Shown piece after piece: positions 1 through 9,100 of a DNA stretch of 30,772 nt. Each line of letters starts with the position of its first letter. The stretch's first letter is position 1. The position numbers and the translations under genes are program-made. The stretch is from Bacteroidota bacterium (GTDB taxonomy: Bacteria; Bacteroidota; Bacteroidia; Chitinophagales; Chitinophagaceae), in assembly GCA_023423285.1 (NCBI GenBank), contig JAFAFV010000142.1, forward strand, positions 1 to 30,772, in the 5' to 3' direction. The notes under the pieces are model-generated. The model worked only from the letters and a program-made list of their open reading frames with translations. It did no database searches and was not told the DNA's origin.

Positions 1-414
1 CAGGCTTGATAGAATTTTTACCACGATGATGCGCAGGCTGAGAAGTTTAGAAACCTTCCTGTCATTTTCCGGCGCCGCCAGCTCTATTGAAGCAATTACC
101 TGCGGGATGCCGCTTCCTTTGGCATAAGGCGCATAGGTTTTTACAATCCACCAGGAAAGAATAAAGCCTGATGGAAGAATTAAAAAGATCAGCCATTTTT
201 TATAGCCGATGATTTGAAACATCAGCAGTTCGGCATGGTGAAAAAGCCAGGCGTAAATAACCGCAATAACCGCTACAATAAAAGACCCAGTCCAGAAAGG
301 AATAGCTGTAAGCATACCATGCCTCAGCCTGTTGCCAGCCACGCGTTCAAACACACGCTTTACCTGCGCGCGCAAAAAATGAAACAAGCGTATAAAATGA
401 TTTCTTTCACGCAT
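1..414 (-). CDS. ClC-family voltage-gated chloride channel / H+/Cl- antiporter, N-terminal part (cut by window edge)
   Basis: Reading the minus strand from an ATG at 412-414 gives about 138 residues that run off the window start, so the C-terminus is missing. Two hydrophobic segments are visible (about residues 42-62 and 72-92). They are followed by KGSGIPQVIASIE at about residues 97-109, which contains GSGIP, the signature loop of ClC proteins whose serine helps coordinate the central chloride ion. A charged, Arg-rich N-terminal tail comes first, as is usual for the cytoplasmic start of these channels. The frame is closed by a stop 15 codons before this ATG, so the start is well bounded. The gene lies 61 bp downstream of the DUF2461 gene on the same strand and may be cotranscribed with it. 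Family assignment is firm from the motif. Whether it is a channel or an exchanger, and whether it has CBS domains, cannot be seen. Confidence 0.88.
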   Translation of the reverse strand, partial: MRERNHFIRLFHFLRAQVKRVFERVAGNRLRHGMLTAIPFWTGSFIVAVIAVIYAWLFHHAELLMFQIIGYKKWLIFLILPSGFILSWWIVKTYAPYAKGSGIPQVIASIELAAPENDRKVSKLLSLRIIVVKILSSL

Positions 415-475
415 TTGTTGATATTGCCAGGTGGAGCCCTGAAAATAAGATTTTTATACGAAAGCCAATAAAGGG

Positions 476-1141
476 CTATAGAATTGCCTCATTTAAAAAA
501 GCAATTAGCGGCTGCAATGTTTCAAAAGCCTTTACAGTTTTTGTAGTTAATGATGGATGCTTAAGCTCATCGTCACTCACAAATGCGGTTGCCACAAAAC
601 TTTTGTGCTTCAGGTATGCGGCAGCGGGGTTATCGGCCTCGTAACCTTTTGGTACTCTTAAAAGCACAAATTCCTTTTCGTTAGAAAGGCCACCATAAAC
701 ATCCCTGAATCTTTTTGAAGTAAGTATTTTTTTAAATCTGTCAAAATTATAATCAATTTCCTGCCTCACTTTTGCAAGATCCTTCGGTTCGGGCATCCAC
801 ATGCCGCCGCCCATAAAACTGCCGCCTGGTTCAAAATGAAAATAATAACCCGCCGTGGGCGATTTCTTTCCCTCACTATTGATGTAAGCGCCAAAATTAG
901 TTTTATAAGGACTTTTATCTTTCGAAAAGCGCACATCGCGGTTGATGCGAAACATGCAGTCTTTGGCTTTAAGGTGCGCCAGCGCAGGCTCTTGCTTTGA
1001 AAAGTTGTTGATCACTTTTTGAATGAATGCAGAAAAATCTTCGCGTGCAGCTTCGTAGCGCCCGCGGTTGGCGTCAAACCAGGTCTTACTGTTGTTCTTT
1101 TTTAAGTTTGATAAAAATTGAATAGTGGATGGTTGTAACAT
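476..1141 (-). CDS. DUF2461 domain protein (TIGR02453 family)
   Basis: A 221-residue soluble protein without signal peptide or membrane segment. It matches the DUF2461 family along its whole length. It starts with a conserved helix pattern (FLSNLKKNNSKTWFDANR, residues 9-26), then has the RINRDVRFSKDKSPYKTNFG block (about residues 66-85) and the GYYFHFEPGGSFMGGGMW block (about residues 98-115) that define the family. Length is typical. The biochemical function of the family is not established to my knowledge, so none is claimed. The neighbour downstream on the same strand is the ClC channel. Upstream (1142-1581) is a gap with an unusual structured element. The ATG start is followed immediately by the conserved domain, so it is likely correct. 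Confidence 0.9.
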   Translation of the reverse strand: MLQPSTIQFLSNLKKNNSKTWFDANRGRYEAAREDFSAFIQKVINNFSKQEPALAHLKAKDCMFRINRDVRFSKDKSPYKTNFGAYINSEGKKSPTAGYYFHFEPGGSFMGGGMWMPEPKDLAKVRQEIDYNFDRFKKILTSKRFRDVYGGLSNEKEFVLLRVPKGYEADNPAAAYLKHKSFVATAFVSDDELKHPSLTTKTVKAFETLQPLIAFLNEAIL

Positions 1142-1216
1142 ATGATGTTTATTAAAATCGTATAAAAATGAAACAACTGCTAAAATAAATATATGTCATA
1201 AAGTAATGTATTTTAA

Positions 1217-1384
1217 TTACCACCTATAACTTATAGTAGCGTTCATAAAAGTAAAACACTGAGACTGCCAGCAGCAAAGAAGTAAACTCGTAAGTTTCTT
1301 CGCAACCCTGCCGAAAACGGCCCCATCGGAGAAACTACAGACGGCTTCGCACTTCCATCCCAGTTCATCGTAAAATAATATCAT
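1217..1384 (-). other. 55-codon ORF of uncertain coding status, possibly part of a dispersed intergenic element
   Basis: An uninterrupted minus-strand frame runs from ATG (1382-1384) to TAA (1217-1219). The 55-residue translation is Cys-, Trp- and Phe-rich, starts MILFYDELGWKCEA and ends NATISYRW. It has no signal peptide or domain I can name. The other two frames of this stretch on the same strand are also fairly open, and the nucleotide sequence folds into a hairpin, so the conserved object may be the DNA or RNA and not the peptide. I have a recollection, which I cannot check here, of near-identical short translations recurring in Bacteroidota genomes. That would fit a dispersed repeat. Confidence 0.3.
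1291..1338. other. Two-level hairpin (possible structured RNA element)
   Basis: AGTTTCTTCG (1293-1302) pairs with CGGAGAAACT (1327-1336) as a 10-bp stem with one G-U wobble. It extends by GT/AC (1290-1291 with 1337-1338) past one bulged A. Inside the loop, GCCG-AAAA-CGGC (1310-1321) forms a second short stem with an AAAA tetraloop. No T-tract follows on either strand, so it is not a simple terminator. It sits within the 55-codon ORF region. Confidence 0.4.
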
Positions 1385-1581
1385 TGCGGCTCAGTTTGTC
1401 TGGCGATGGGCCATAGTGATCCAAATGAGTTTGATTATTCCTACTTTAGAAATTTCAAATATGTTCTTTTTTCTCCGGTACTTCCAGCTTTTTGAGCATT
1501 TGTTTTATTTGCGATAAGAAAGGATGAGCAATAAAGGAATAAAAGGTAAGTTTTCAAACTGATTGACGAATGAGGACATTA

Positions 1582-2454
1582 TTAAAAAACTACTGTGCTT
1601 AATTGAGGATTGTGATCCGAAGGGTAAACATCCCCTCGTTGATCAGATATATTATGAAAATGTGTTACCCTCACTTTTTTATTCGAAAATATGTAATCGA
1701 TCCTCGGGCGTTTTTCCACAGGCATTAATCCAAAATCCTGAATCGTCCATGCAGGTCCAAAATATTTTTCAGAAAGTTTTCTTGTATCATAAAATGAAGG
1801 AGTAGAACCGAAACCGTTTATAAACATTTTATAGTAATGGCTATCTTCCCTGAGGTTAAAATCCCCCGCAATAAAAGCATTGTTTCTGCCACTAATTTGA
1901 TTTACTTTTTGCAGCAATAGTTTTGTACTCTCCTCACGCGCACGGCTGCCTTTGTGATCAAAATGTGTTACAAAAAAGTATACTTTCTTATTACTATCTT
2001 TTACTTTAAAAGCGCCCCAGCTCACTGTTCTTCTCAGATTTGCATCCCAGCCAATACTTTGTTTTTCGGGTGTTTTCGAAAGCCAGAAGGTTCCTGAATC
2101 AATAAGTACCATTCTTGATTTCAGGTAAAATACAGCTACTGACTCTGCCCCCTGCCTACCTTCCGAGGGGCCAAATGCCTTATATTCCGGAAGTAATGAT
2201 TTCATATCAATATATTGCGGGAAGTGAGCCTCCTGTACGCCCAACAGATCGGGTTCGTGCCACCTGATCAAATCAGTCATATACTCTCTTCGAAATTGCC
2301 AGTTATTTGCGCCATCATCTTTATAATTCATTCTGATATTAAAGGACATAATATCCAGTGTTGTAGTACTTTTTATTTTTTTTTGAGCTAAAGCAACGTG
2401 GGCAAAAGGAAGAATAGAAACAATTATTAATACAGAAAAGATTTTCTTGTTCAT
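1582..2454 (-). CDS. Exported endonuclease/exonuclease/phosphatase (EEP) family metal-dependent phosphodiesterase
   Basis: A 290-residue protein with a cleavable signal peptide (about residues 1-23, ending ALAQ), so it acts in the periplasm or outside. The EEP catalytic set is complete and in order: Asn39 in MSFNIR, Glu75 in GVQEAH, His164/Asp166 in THFDH, Asp198 and Asn200 in GDFNL, Asp253 in RIDYIF, and the terminal Asp280-His281 in PSDHNP. These enzymes cut phosphoester bonds in nucleic acids, phospholipids or inositol phosphates using Mg2+. The substrate cannot be read from sequence. It is the last gene of the sigma/FecR/SusC/SusD/lipoprotein run on this strand, 125 bp after the lipoprotein gene with a small hairpin between. 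That position suggests the enzyme processes the compound imported by the SusC/D pair. Fold and catalysis are secure; the link to import is inference. Confidence 0.87.
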   Translation of the reverse strand: MNKKIFSVLIIVSILPFAHVALAQKKIKSTTTLDIMSFNIRMNYKDDGANNWQFRREYMTDLIRWHEPDLLGVQEAHFPQYIDMKSLLPEYKAFGPSEGRQGAESVAVFYLKSRMVLIDSGTFWLSKTPEKQSIGWDANLRRTVSWGAFKVKDSNKKVYFFVTHFDHKGSRAREESTKLLLQKVNQISGRNNAFIAGDFNLREDSHYYKMFINGFGSTPSFYDTRKLSEKYFGPAWTIQDFGLMPVEKRPRIDYIFSNKKVRVTHFHNISDQRGDVYPSDHNPQLSTVVF

Positions 2455-2532
2455 TTTGAGTGTTTTTGTAGTTCTTCTATCAGACGCTAAACCGCTAACA
2501 GGAGGTTCCGCATCTATTTATTATACGGCACC

Positions 2533-2557
2533 GCTCCCGTATTCGACGGGGAAGAGC
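2533..2557 (-). other. Imperfect hairpin between the lipoprotein and EEP genes
   Basis: CCCGT (2536-2540) pairs with ACGGG (2546-2550). Flanking GCTC (2533-2536) can alternatively pair with GAGC (2554-2557). There is no T-tract on the minus strand after it. It could be an mRNA processing or stabilising structure that changes the EEP:lipoprotein ratio, or chance. Confidence 0.25.
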
Positions 2558-2579
2558 TATAAAGTATACTGTTTATTCT

Positions 2580-4610
2580 TTACTTATTTTCTTTAATGGA
2601 TACATGCCCGAGCCTACTTGCCGCTGAAGCGAGGATCGTTCCTCCGGTGTCAGAGGTATTTGTTCCTGCTTCGTTGTTTTTTACCCTTGCGCGGATGTAG
2701 ATCATTTCTTTGTTCAAAAGTTCATTAGGCAATGCAAAATCCACTACTTTATGCCCGGGCACCTGTGTGTAAAGAGTTTCGTTACCGGCCCTCACATAGT
2801 CTTGCAATGTATATTCACCAATAAGATTCCATGTAGCGGCGCTCAGGCTTTCAGCCCATTCCAATACATGATTGCGTGGGCCACCAACTATCACATCACC
2901 TTCAAGTTGCATAGAGAGTGGTTTTGTGAGGCCAAGTGTAGAGAGTTCAAAAATCCAACTCTCACCATGGCCGGCTGTTGCATTCCACCATGCAGCCACG
3001 CTAAACCCCCCGGTATTAATAAGACCCGAACCGGCTGTGGTAAGCCCGTTAAAGTCAGGCCCGGACCCAATGGTCCTGGATGAATGAGACATTTTAGCTT
3101 TATATTCATGTCCAATGTCAGGAGATAAAGGATCTGATGTCCCTGTTTTATATTCACTCCATTCTGCTATAACACGTGTAAAACCGTTATCGCGGCTTTC
3201 TGCCAAAGCAATGTCAGCCCTGTTTTGAGGCCTTATTGAATAGCGTCCGATATTGCCACCATAACGCAATATGTGGTCGTGTACCAGTATGCCTGTAATA
3301 GTGCCGCTTCCACGGGGAACTCCATTCCCGTCCCGCCGATAAGGAACATCATGATTAATGAGCATGTACATATTGTTCCTATTGACATCTCTGATACAAT
3401 TAGGATAAACAGAGGTTCTGGCCCTGTATCCTTCATGAATATTTGAGAAAGCTCCATTAGAAATTGCAATCTCCACATCTTTTAATTTTACCAATGTGTA
3501 GATATCATTATCCGTCAGGTCTTTCATGTAAAGCTCTTTAGGCATTACCGGATCACTTTCATTCTTTTCCAACACATAGTCTGTATCTAAATTCTCTATC
3601 ACAATGCGTGTGGGGTTAGTGTATTTGTTAAGCGTTGCGCCTTTCAGCCAGATTTTTACCCTTTCGTTCCTGTCAAGAATGTTCTCTCCCGGTGCTTTTG
3701 ACTTAAATAAAATGCCGCCAAAACGCCCTTCGTGGTCTTGTACATAAAAAGAAACCTGATTTTCCCGAGGGCTTACAATTGCGGCGGAGGTATTAAGGTT
3801 CGTTGCGAGATTGGGGTTCCCCTTTTCACTAATCACTACACCCTCAATATAAATATTTTCCGTAATAGTTCCGGCGGGCAGTACGGTTTTTACATAACTT
3901 ATATCACGCAGTTCTGCCTCATCACTATCATTGCCAGCACGTGGTCGCTGCCTTACAATGAGCGAGTCCTGATTAAGTTTTCCTAAAGCGTCAAGGTAGG
4001 TGAATTTTATCACAGCAGATCGAATCGTTTCAGAGTTCGTCCTGTCTAACTTAAACACGAGGCTCGTCATATCTTCAATATCGATTTCATGTACCCAGCC
4101 TTCGCTTACACCGTTATCATATTTTATATCTACTGTAATTAAATCAAGTGGCATATTAAGTACAATGCCTGTTTTCATTCTGCCACCTGCTGCAATGGCA
4201 ATGAGTGCGGAATCCTTTATATCTATTGTTGTGGAAATACCTCTTTGCTGCAGAATAATTGTATCTTTTTTATTTCCCCCTTCAACAAGTATTTTGGTAA
4301 GCCGGGGCAGGTTGCCAACGTTAGAGTCAAACTCAACGAAAAATTCTCCCTGGCCATTACCGCTTCCCTGCACAATCCTGGCCCAATTAACATCATTTTC
4401 CAGAATAGATGCTTTCCAACCTTCTTTAGCATAAACGAGAATTCGGGTATTTCCGGCAGTATCAGCAACCTGGACGATGGCATGGTTAACAGCTACAGGT
4501 GGCTCAAATGATATATCTCTATCTTTTCTGCAACCTGCAATATTGAGTAAACAAAGGAAACTTAGTAAACAAATGATAAACGTTGTTTCAATTTTGTAAA
4601 CAGACTTCAT
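2580..4610 (-). CDS. Surface lipoprotein with BACON-like repeats and a DUF5689 domain
   Basis: A 676-residue predicted lipoprotein. A hydrophobic signal (residues 10-26) ends in the lipobox IAGC, with Cys27 as the lipidation site. Residues about 35-126 and 130-223 look like two BACON-type beta domains, each ending in an 'I(I/V)-x-Q-R' strand (IILQQRG, LIVRQRP). Residues about 232-473 resemble DUF5689, an OB-like module common in Bacteroidota surface lipoproteins, with the block VSFYVQDHEGRFGGILFK. The C-terminal 200 residues form a further beta-rich, jelly-roll-like domain (AAWWNATAGHGESWIFELST) of a kind found in secreted Bacteroidota proteins. It follows susD by 34 bp on the same strand, the usual place of a SusE/F-like surface glycan- or ligand-binding lipoprotein. 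No catalytic motif is visible. The binding role is inferred from position and domains. Confidence 0.8.
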   Translation of the reverse strand: MKSVYKIETTFIICLLSFLCLLNIAGCRKDRDISFEPPVAVNHAIVQVADTAGNTRILVYAKEGWKASILENDVNWARIVQGSGNGQGEFFVEFDSNVGNLPRLTKILVEGGNKKDTIILQQRGISTTIDIKDSALIAIAAGGRMKTGIVLNMPLDLITVDIKYDNGVSEGWVHEIDIEDMTSLVFKLDRTNSETIRSAVIKFTYLDALGKLNQDSLIVRQRPRAGNDSDEAELRDISYVKTVLPAGTITENIYIEGVVISEKGNPNLATNLNTSAAIVSPRENQVSFYVQDHEGRFGGILFKSKAPGENILDRNERVKIWLKGATLNKYTNPTRIVIENLDTDYVLEKNESDPVMPKELYMKDLTDNDIYTLVKLKDVEIAISNGAFSNIHEGYRARTSVYPNCIRDVNRNNMYMLINHDVPYRRDGNGVPRGSGTITGILVHDHILRYGGNIGRYSIRPQNRADIALAESRDNGFTRVIAEWSEYKTGTSDPLSPDIGHEYKAKMSHSSRTIGSGPDFNGLTTAGSGLINTGGFSVAAWWNATAGHGESWIFELSTLGLTKPLSMQLEGDVIVGGPRNHVLEWAESLSAATWNLIGEYTLQDYVRAGNETLYTQVPGHKVVDFALPNELLNKEMIYIRARVKNNEAGTNTSDTGGTILASAASRLGHVSIKENK

Positions 4611-4644
4611 ATTTATTTATTTTTCAGCGGTTAAATTTATTTTC

Positions 4645-6150
4645 TCAATTTCTATAAGCGTCATTGGTAAGCCGTCCCTTCGATTTATACACTTCGTCAT
4701 CCGGTATGGGATAGTACTCGTGGTAAGGTCTTAAATTCGCTTCAATTCTTGGATTTTCTTTTGCAGTGGTTTCTTTGATAGCATCGTAAAAAATACCCCA
4801 TCTTACAAGATCCCACCTTCTACCATATTCTCCCATCAGTTCTCTGGCACGTTCATCTCTCAATTCGTTAAAAAATGCTTCCTTTCCCGGGTATTCTTCC
4901 AATAAAGGAATATTGGCTCTTATTTTTGTCATATTAATATAACGTATTGCTTCTCCCGGGTTGTTTAACTTATCATAACATTCTGCTGCCATTAAAAGCG
5001 CATCAGCATAGCGAAACACTTTTTGATTATTCCCATCCAGCCTCGCATCCATTTGCGGACACCAGAATTTCGGCCCCATCCAAGGTTTGCCCATAAAATT
5101 ATTCGCAGAAGGGCGGCGGAACCATATACCCTCATAATCCCTTGCCAGAGAAATCTTTACCCGCGGATCGGTAGGGTATTTGTCATATACATCAATGACA
5201 TAATCAGACGGCGTAAGTGATGTTGAAGGAGTAGACTTGTCGCCCAATTCTGGAACACTTACCCCATCATAAATCATGGTATTTGAAGCACGGGGAGGCA
5301 TACAAATGGCCGAAACCATTGTGGTTTTTCTGATGCCAGTAGCTGACCATGCAAACTGAACTTCGAGTATGGACTCATTTGTATTTTTGTACCTGAAATA
5401 CGTGTCTTGTAAGGGATAATTTTGCAGACTCCCATAAATGCCCATTATTTTTTGTAGTGCTGTTAAAGCTCTCTGATAGTCCTTATTCCACATTGCCATT
5501 TTTCCAATAAGTATATATGCGAGAGGCGCAGAGACCCGGTTATCTGTTATCTGGCTGGGCCTTTGCTGAGGCAAAGCTGGTGCGTACTCTTCAAGTTCTG
5601 CCATCAGGTATTCGCGTGTTTCCAAAGCACTCATTCTGCCTAATTGAGCTATTTCCTCGAGGTTATCAAAGTTGGCAATCTCTTTTGTAAAAAAAGGTAC
5701 GTCACCAAACATATTGGTTAGCACGTAGTAGTATAGTGCGCGCAAAGTAACAGCTTCAGCCACAAGAGATTTTTTTCTTGTGGCTTCCAGAGGTGAGCCT
5801 TGAATTCCTGCAATAGTTGCATTACAAACCATTACACCGCGATAGGCACTTGTCCACATAATAGAACCCGCTCCTGCGTTAGCCGGAGAAATCGCATAAT
5901 TGGCATCATCGTCATCAATAAGCCAGAATGCCAAGTCACTGGCACCCTCAACCACTTTAAGAAGATTGTGGGTGAAAATTGTATTCATTTCTGTATAACA
6001 TCCGTTCAACGCTGCTATACATTGCGCCTCATTATTAAAAAACTGATCTTTATTAACAAAACTCTTTGGAGCCTCTTCAAGTAACTTGCTACAGGAAACA
6101 AAACAAATTACCAAAAAATAAACGAATAGGATATTTATCAAACGCAGCAT
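4645..6150 (-). CDS. SusD/RagB family nutrient-binding outer-membrane lipoprotein
   Basis: 501 residues, with a hydrophobic leader ending in the lipobox FVSC (Cys20) directly followed by the SusD-typical 'LLEEAPKS' and then 'DQFFNNEAQCIAALNGCY', the start of the SusD-like N-terminal TPR fold. The C-terminal RagB/SusD domain is clear: FRYADALLMAAECYDKL, then RDERARELMGEYGRRWDLVR, which carries the family's ERxxEL...RxxDLxR pattern. SusD proteins form the lid on the SusC barrel and capture ligand at the cell surface. The gene begins 21 bp after susC on the same strand, so the pair is surely cotranscribed. Length is normal and no residue looks disrupted. The ligand cannot be identified from sequence. 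Confidence 0.95.
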   Translation of the reverse strand: MLRLINILFVYFLVICFVSCSKLLEEAPKSFVNKDQFFNNEAQCIAALNGCYTEMNTIFTHNLLKVVEGASDLAFWLIDDDDANYAISPANAGAGSIMWTSAYRGVMVCNATIAGIQGSPLEATRKKSLVAEAVTLRALYYYVLTNMFGDVPFFTKEIANFDNLEEIAQLGRMSALETREYLMAELEEYAPALPQQRPSQITDNRVSAPLAYILIGKMAMWNKDYQRALTALQKIMGIYGSLQNYPLQDTYFRYKNTNESILEVQFAWSATGIRKTTMVSAICMPPRASNTMIYDGVSVPELGDKSTPSTSLTPSDYVIDVYDKYPTDPRVKISLARDYEGIWFRRPSANNFMGKPWMGPKFWCPQMDARLDGNNQKVFRYADALLMAAECYDKLNNPGEAIRYINMTKIRANIPLLEEYPGKEAFFNELRDERARELMGEYGRRWDLVRWGIFYDAIKETTAKENPRIEANLRPYHEYYPIPDDEVYKSKGRLTNDAYRN

Positions 6151-6171
6151 AATTATATTAATTTAATAGAT

Positions 6172-9100
6172 TTAAAAATTTAACTGGGCACCAAAAATTA
6201 CTGTGCGGCTGGCAGGGTAAGCTCCGTTATCCATACGCCGAATTGTTGCGCCTTCAGCAACTGATGAAACTTCCGGATCAAATCCGTTATATTTTTTCCA
6301 TAGAAAAAGATTGTTGCCGCTTCCAAATAAGGTTAAGGTATTTAGCTTACCGGCTGTAAGTTTTTGTAGGTCAAACTGGTAAGAGAGTGAAACATTCTTT
6401 AGCCGTACAAAGGAAGCATCGTGTACAAACCTGTCATTTGGTATCTGGTCTTTTGAATTGGCCCTTGGATAATCTGAATTAGGATTTCTTACCGGGTGCC
6501 ACGCATTAACCATATATTTATACTGATTGGTAAACCTTGACCCTGTGCCCATAAATAACTCCGCAGGGTTATACATGCGTCCTCCCACAGAATAATTAAA
6601 AAAGAACGAGATGTTTAAACCATAAATATCAAAGTTATTTTGCAAGCCGCCATATACATCTGGATCAGCATTTCCCAAATAGACCATATCATCATAATCA
6701 AGCACACCATCTTGGTTTTGATCAATATATCGCTGACGGCCGGGCGAATAATATGCGGTAGATGCCGAAGCATATTGTTTAGTTGTTTCATTAGCATTAA
6801 TTTCCGCCTGCGATTTCCAAGTGCCTGCATACACCATTCCCCACAGGGCATTTAAAGGATAGCCTTGCTGATAGGCATACATTGGATAGAATGATGCGTG
6901 CGTGGTGGTATAGGCCTGAACCCGCTCAAAACCTCCTATATCCGTCACCACTTGTTTATTGCGGGCAACAGTTACAGTGCTGCTCCAACTAAAATTAGGC
7001 CTTACAATGTTTTTGGTTTCCAAAGTCATTTCAATCCCATTATTTTTTGTTCCCCCAATGTTAGCCAACCTGCTTGGATAACCAGTATGTGTGGGATACT
7101 GAAGTGTAAGCAACAGATCTTTAGTAACCGCAGTGTAATATTCAAAAGAGCCTCTGATTCGATTTTTTAGAAAGCCGAAATCAATCCCAAAATTTAAAGA
7201 ACTCGTTTTTTCCCATGTCAGCCTGTTATTTTCAATTCGGGAAGGGAAATACGACACGGGTATGGCTCCGCCAAAAATATAGCCTGAAGTTGAAGTTTCC
7301 ATTGCTGAAAGCGATTGGTAGATCGGGATGGCATCGTTTCCGGCCACACCTGCACTTATTCTGAAAGCGAGATCACTAACCGTGCTCTGCCCTTTCATGA
7401 ATTCTTCGTTTATAACACTCCACCTGAACGCTGCTGAAGGGAAATACCCCCATTTATTATCTGCTGAGAAATTAGAAGAAGCGTCGGCCCTTAGAGTTGT
7501 TGTTATATAATATTTCCTGTTAAAATTATAGTTGAAACGAGCAAAATTTGAAACCTTAACCTGTTCCTGTAAATAGGAACTGAGGCTTATAGTTTCCTTG
7601 GAAGGAATGGCGCCCATGTTGTGAGTTTCCATTTCATCAATAAAATAACCTTCACCGCTTACTGTCATATTATTATTCCAAAACTGCTGATAAGTAAACC
7701 CATATAACCCTTCGAAATTGTGTAGTTTATTCCAGGTTTTCTTGTACGTTATTGTATTCTCATTAAGAATATTATTGTTTTTTAATGCTGCTTTATAGGC
7801 ATACCCGCCACTGCCTCTATTCGCACGCGTAGGCAAACTGCCCGGATAATAGTAGTCTGAAAAGCGGTTATAATCGTAAAACGAAACGTGCGATCGGATT
7901 TTTAAATTGTTTACCGGCTCCACTTCAATGTATCCAATCAGGTTTAACGTTTTCCTTTGCAAATTCCGTTTCATTAGCTCTGCCATAGCAAGGGGAGAAT
8001 CGAATATTGTACCTTCATATTGCAGGTTATTCCAATCTTCAAAACTGCCGTCTTCTTTATAAGGAGCGATCATTGGATTGAGAAACAAAGTGTGGCGATA
8101 CCAATAATTAACATCGCCCACATCCGCTGTATTTAGTTCCTGGTTAATGTAGGAATAGTTTAATTTGAATCCTACATTCACCCGCTTACCCAAAGATTTA
8201 TCAAGGTTAAGCCTGGTTTGATACCGTTGTAATCCACTATTCATAATGATACCCTGAGTGTTATTGTAGTTTCCTGAGAAATAGTATTTTGAGGTTTTGG
8301 TTCCGCCTGACCCTGAAAGAAGTAAATTAGTGTAGGGCGCTCTTCTGGTGATCACATCTGTCCAGTTGGTACCTTCTCCGAAAGAAAGCGGATCAGGGAA
8401 ATAATAATCCTCAATAGGTCTTGTTTCATTGTTAATATTAGAAATATAAAACCAATCGTTTTGTAATTGGGCAAACTCACTGGCGTTCATCAAATCCAGG
8501 AAACGCGGAAGTTCAGCGTATCCCAGCTCTGAGCGAAGTGTAAAATTGGTTTTGCCGCTTTCTCTTCCAGATTTTGTAGTTATAATAATTACCCCATTGC
8601 TTCCCCTTGAGCCATAAATAGCAGTTGAAGAGACGTCTTTAAGAACGTCAATTGACAAAATATCGGCTGGAGAAATGTCATTCAGATCTGTTATAGCGTC
8701 CATTACCCCGTCCACAACGAATAAAGGCTCATTATTTGCCGAAATGGAACGGGTACCTCTAATCCTTATCGATGTATTAGCCCCCGGTTCTCCTGTTGTA
8801 GAAACAATTTCAGCTCCTGCAATACGCCCTTGCAACATCTGGTCTACACGTACGACCGGCACTTCATTAATATCATCCATTCTCGGTGATGACACTGCAC
8901 CTGTCAAATCTTTCCTGTTTACTGTACCATACCCGATTATTACTATCTCATCTAGGCCCTGGCGTTCCACATCCGGCCGCAACACCACGATTAGCTGCCC
9001 TGAAACCGAGGCGCTCACTACTTGGGTTACATAGCCAACGTGCGTAATCACGATACTATCGCTCGCTGATTGTACATCCAAGCTAAACTCACCCAAATTG

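Larger units (their letters stand above)
1142..1581. other. Intergenic gap, partly structured, no established gene
   Basis: About 440 bp between the DUF2461 start and the end of the EEP gene. The part at 1217-1384 holds a short minus-strand ORF and an RNA-like hairpin, both listed separately. It looks less AT-rich than the flanks. The rest (1142-1216 and 1385-1581) is AT-rich. I saw no terminator with a T-tract for the EEP operon, and no exact TAnnTTTG motif close to the DUF2461 start. Confidence 0.6.

Noticed and set aside
1563..1805. Plus-strand 80-codon ORF
   Set aside because: It lies mostly over the 3' end of the EEP gene on the other strand, whose catalytic C-terminal Asp-His motif is intact. 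No recognisable domain, so a shadow frame.
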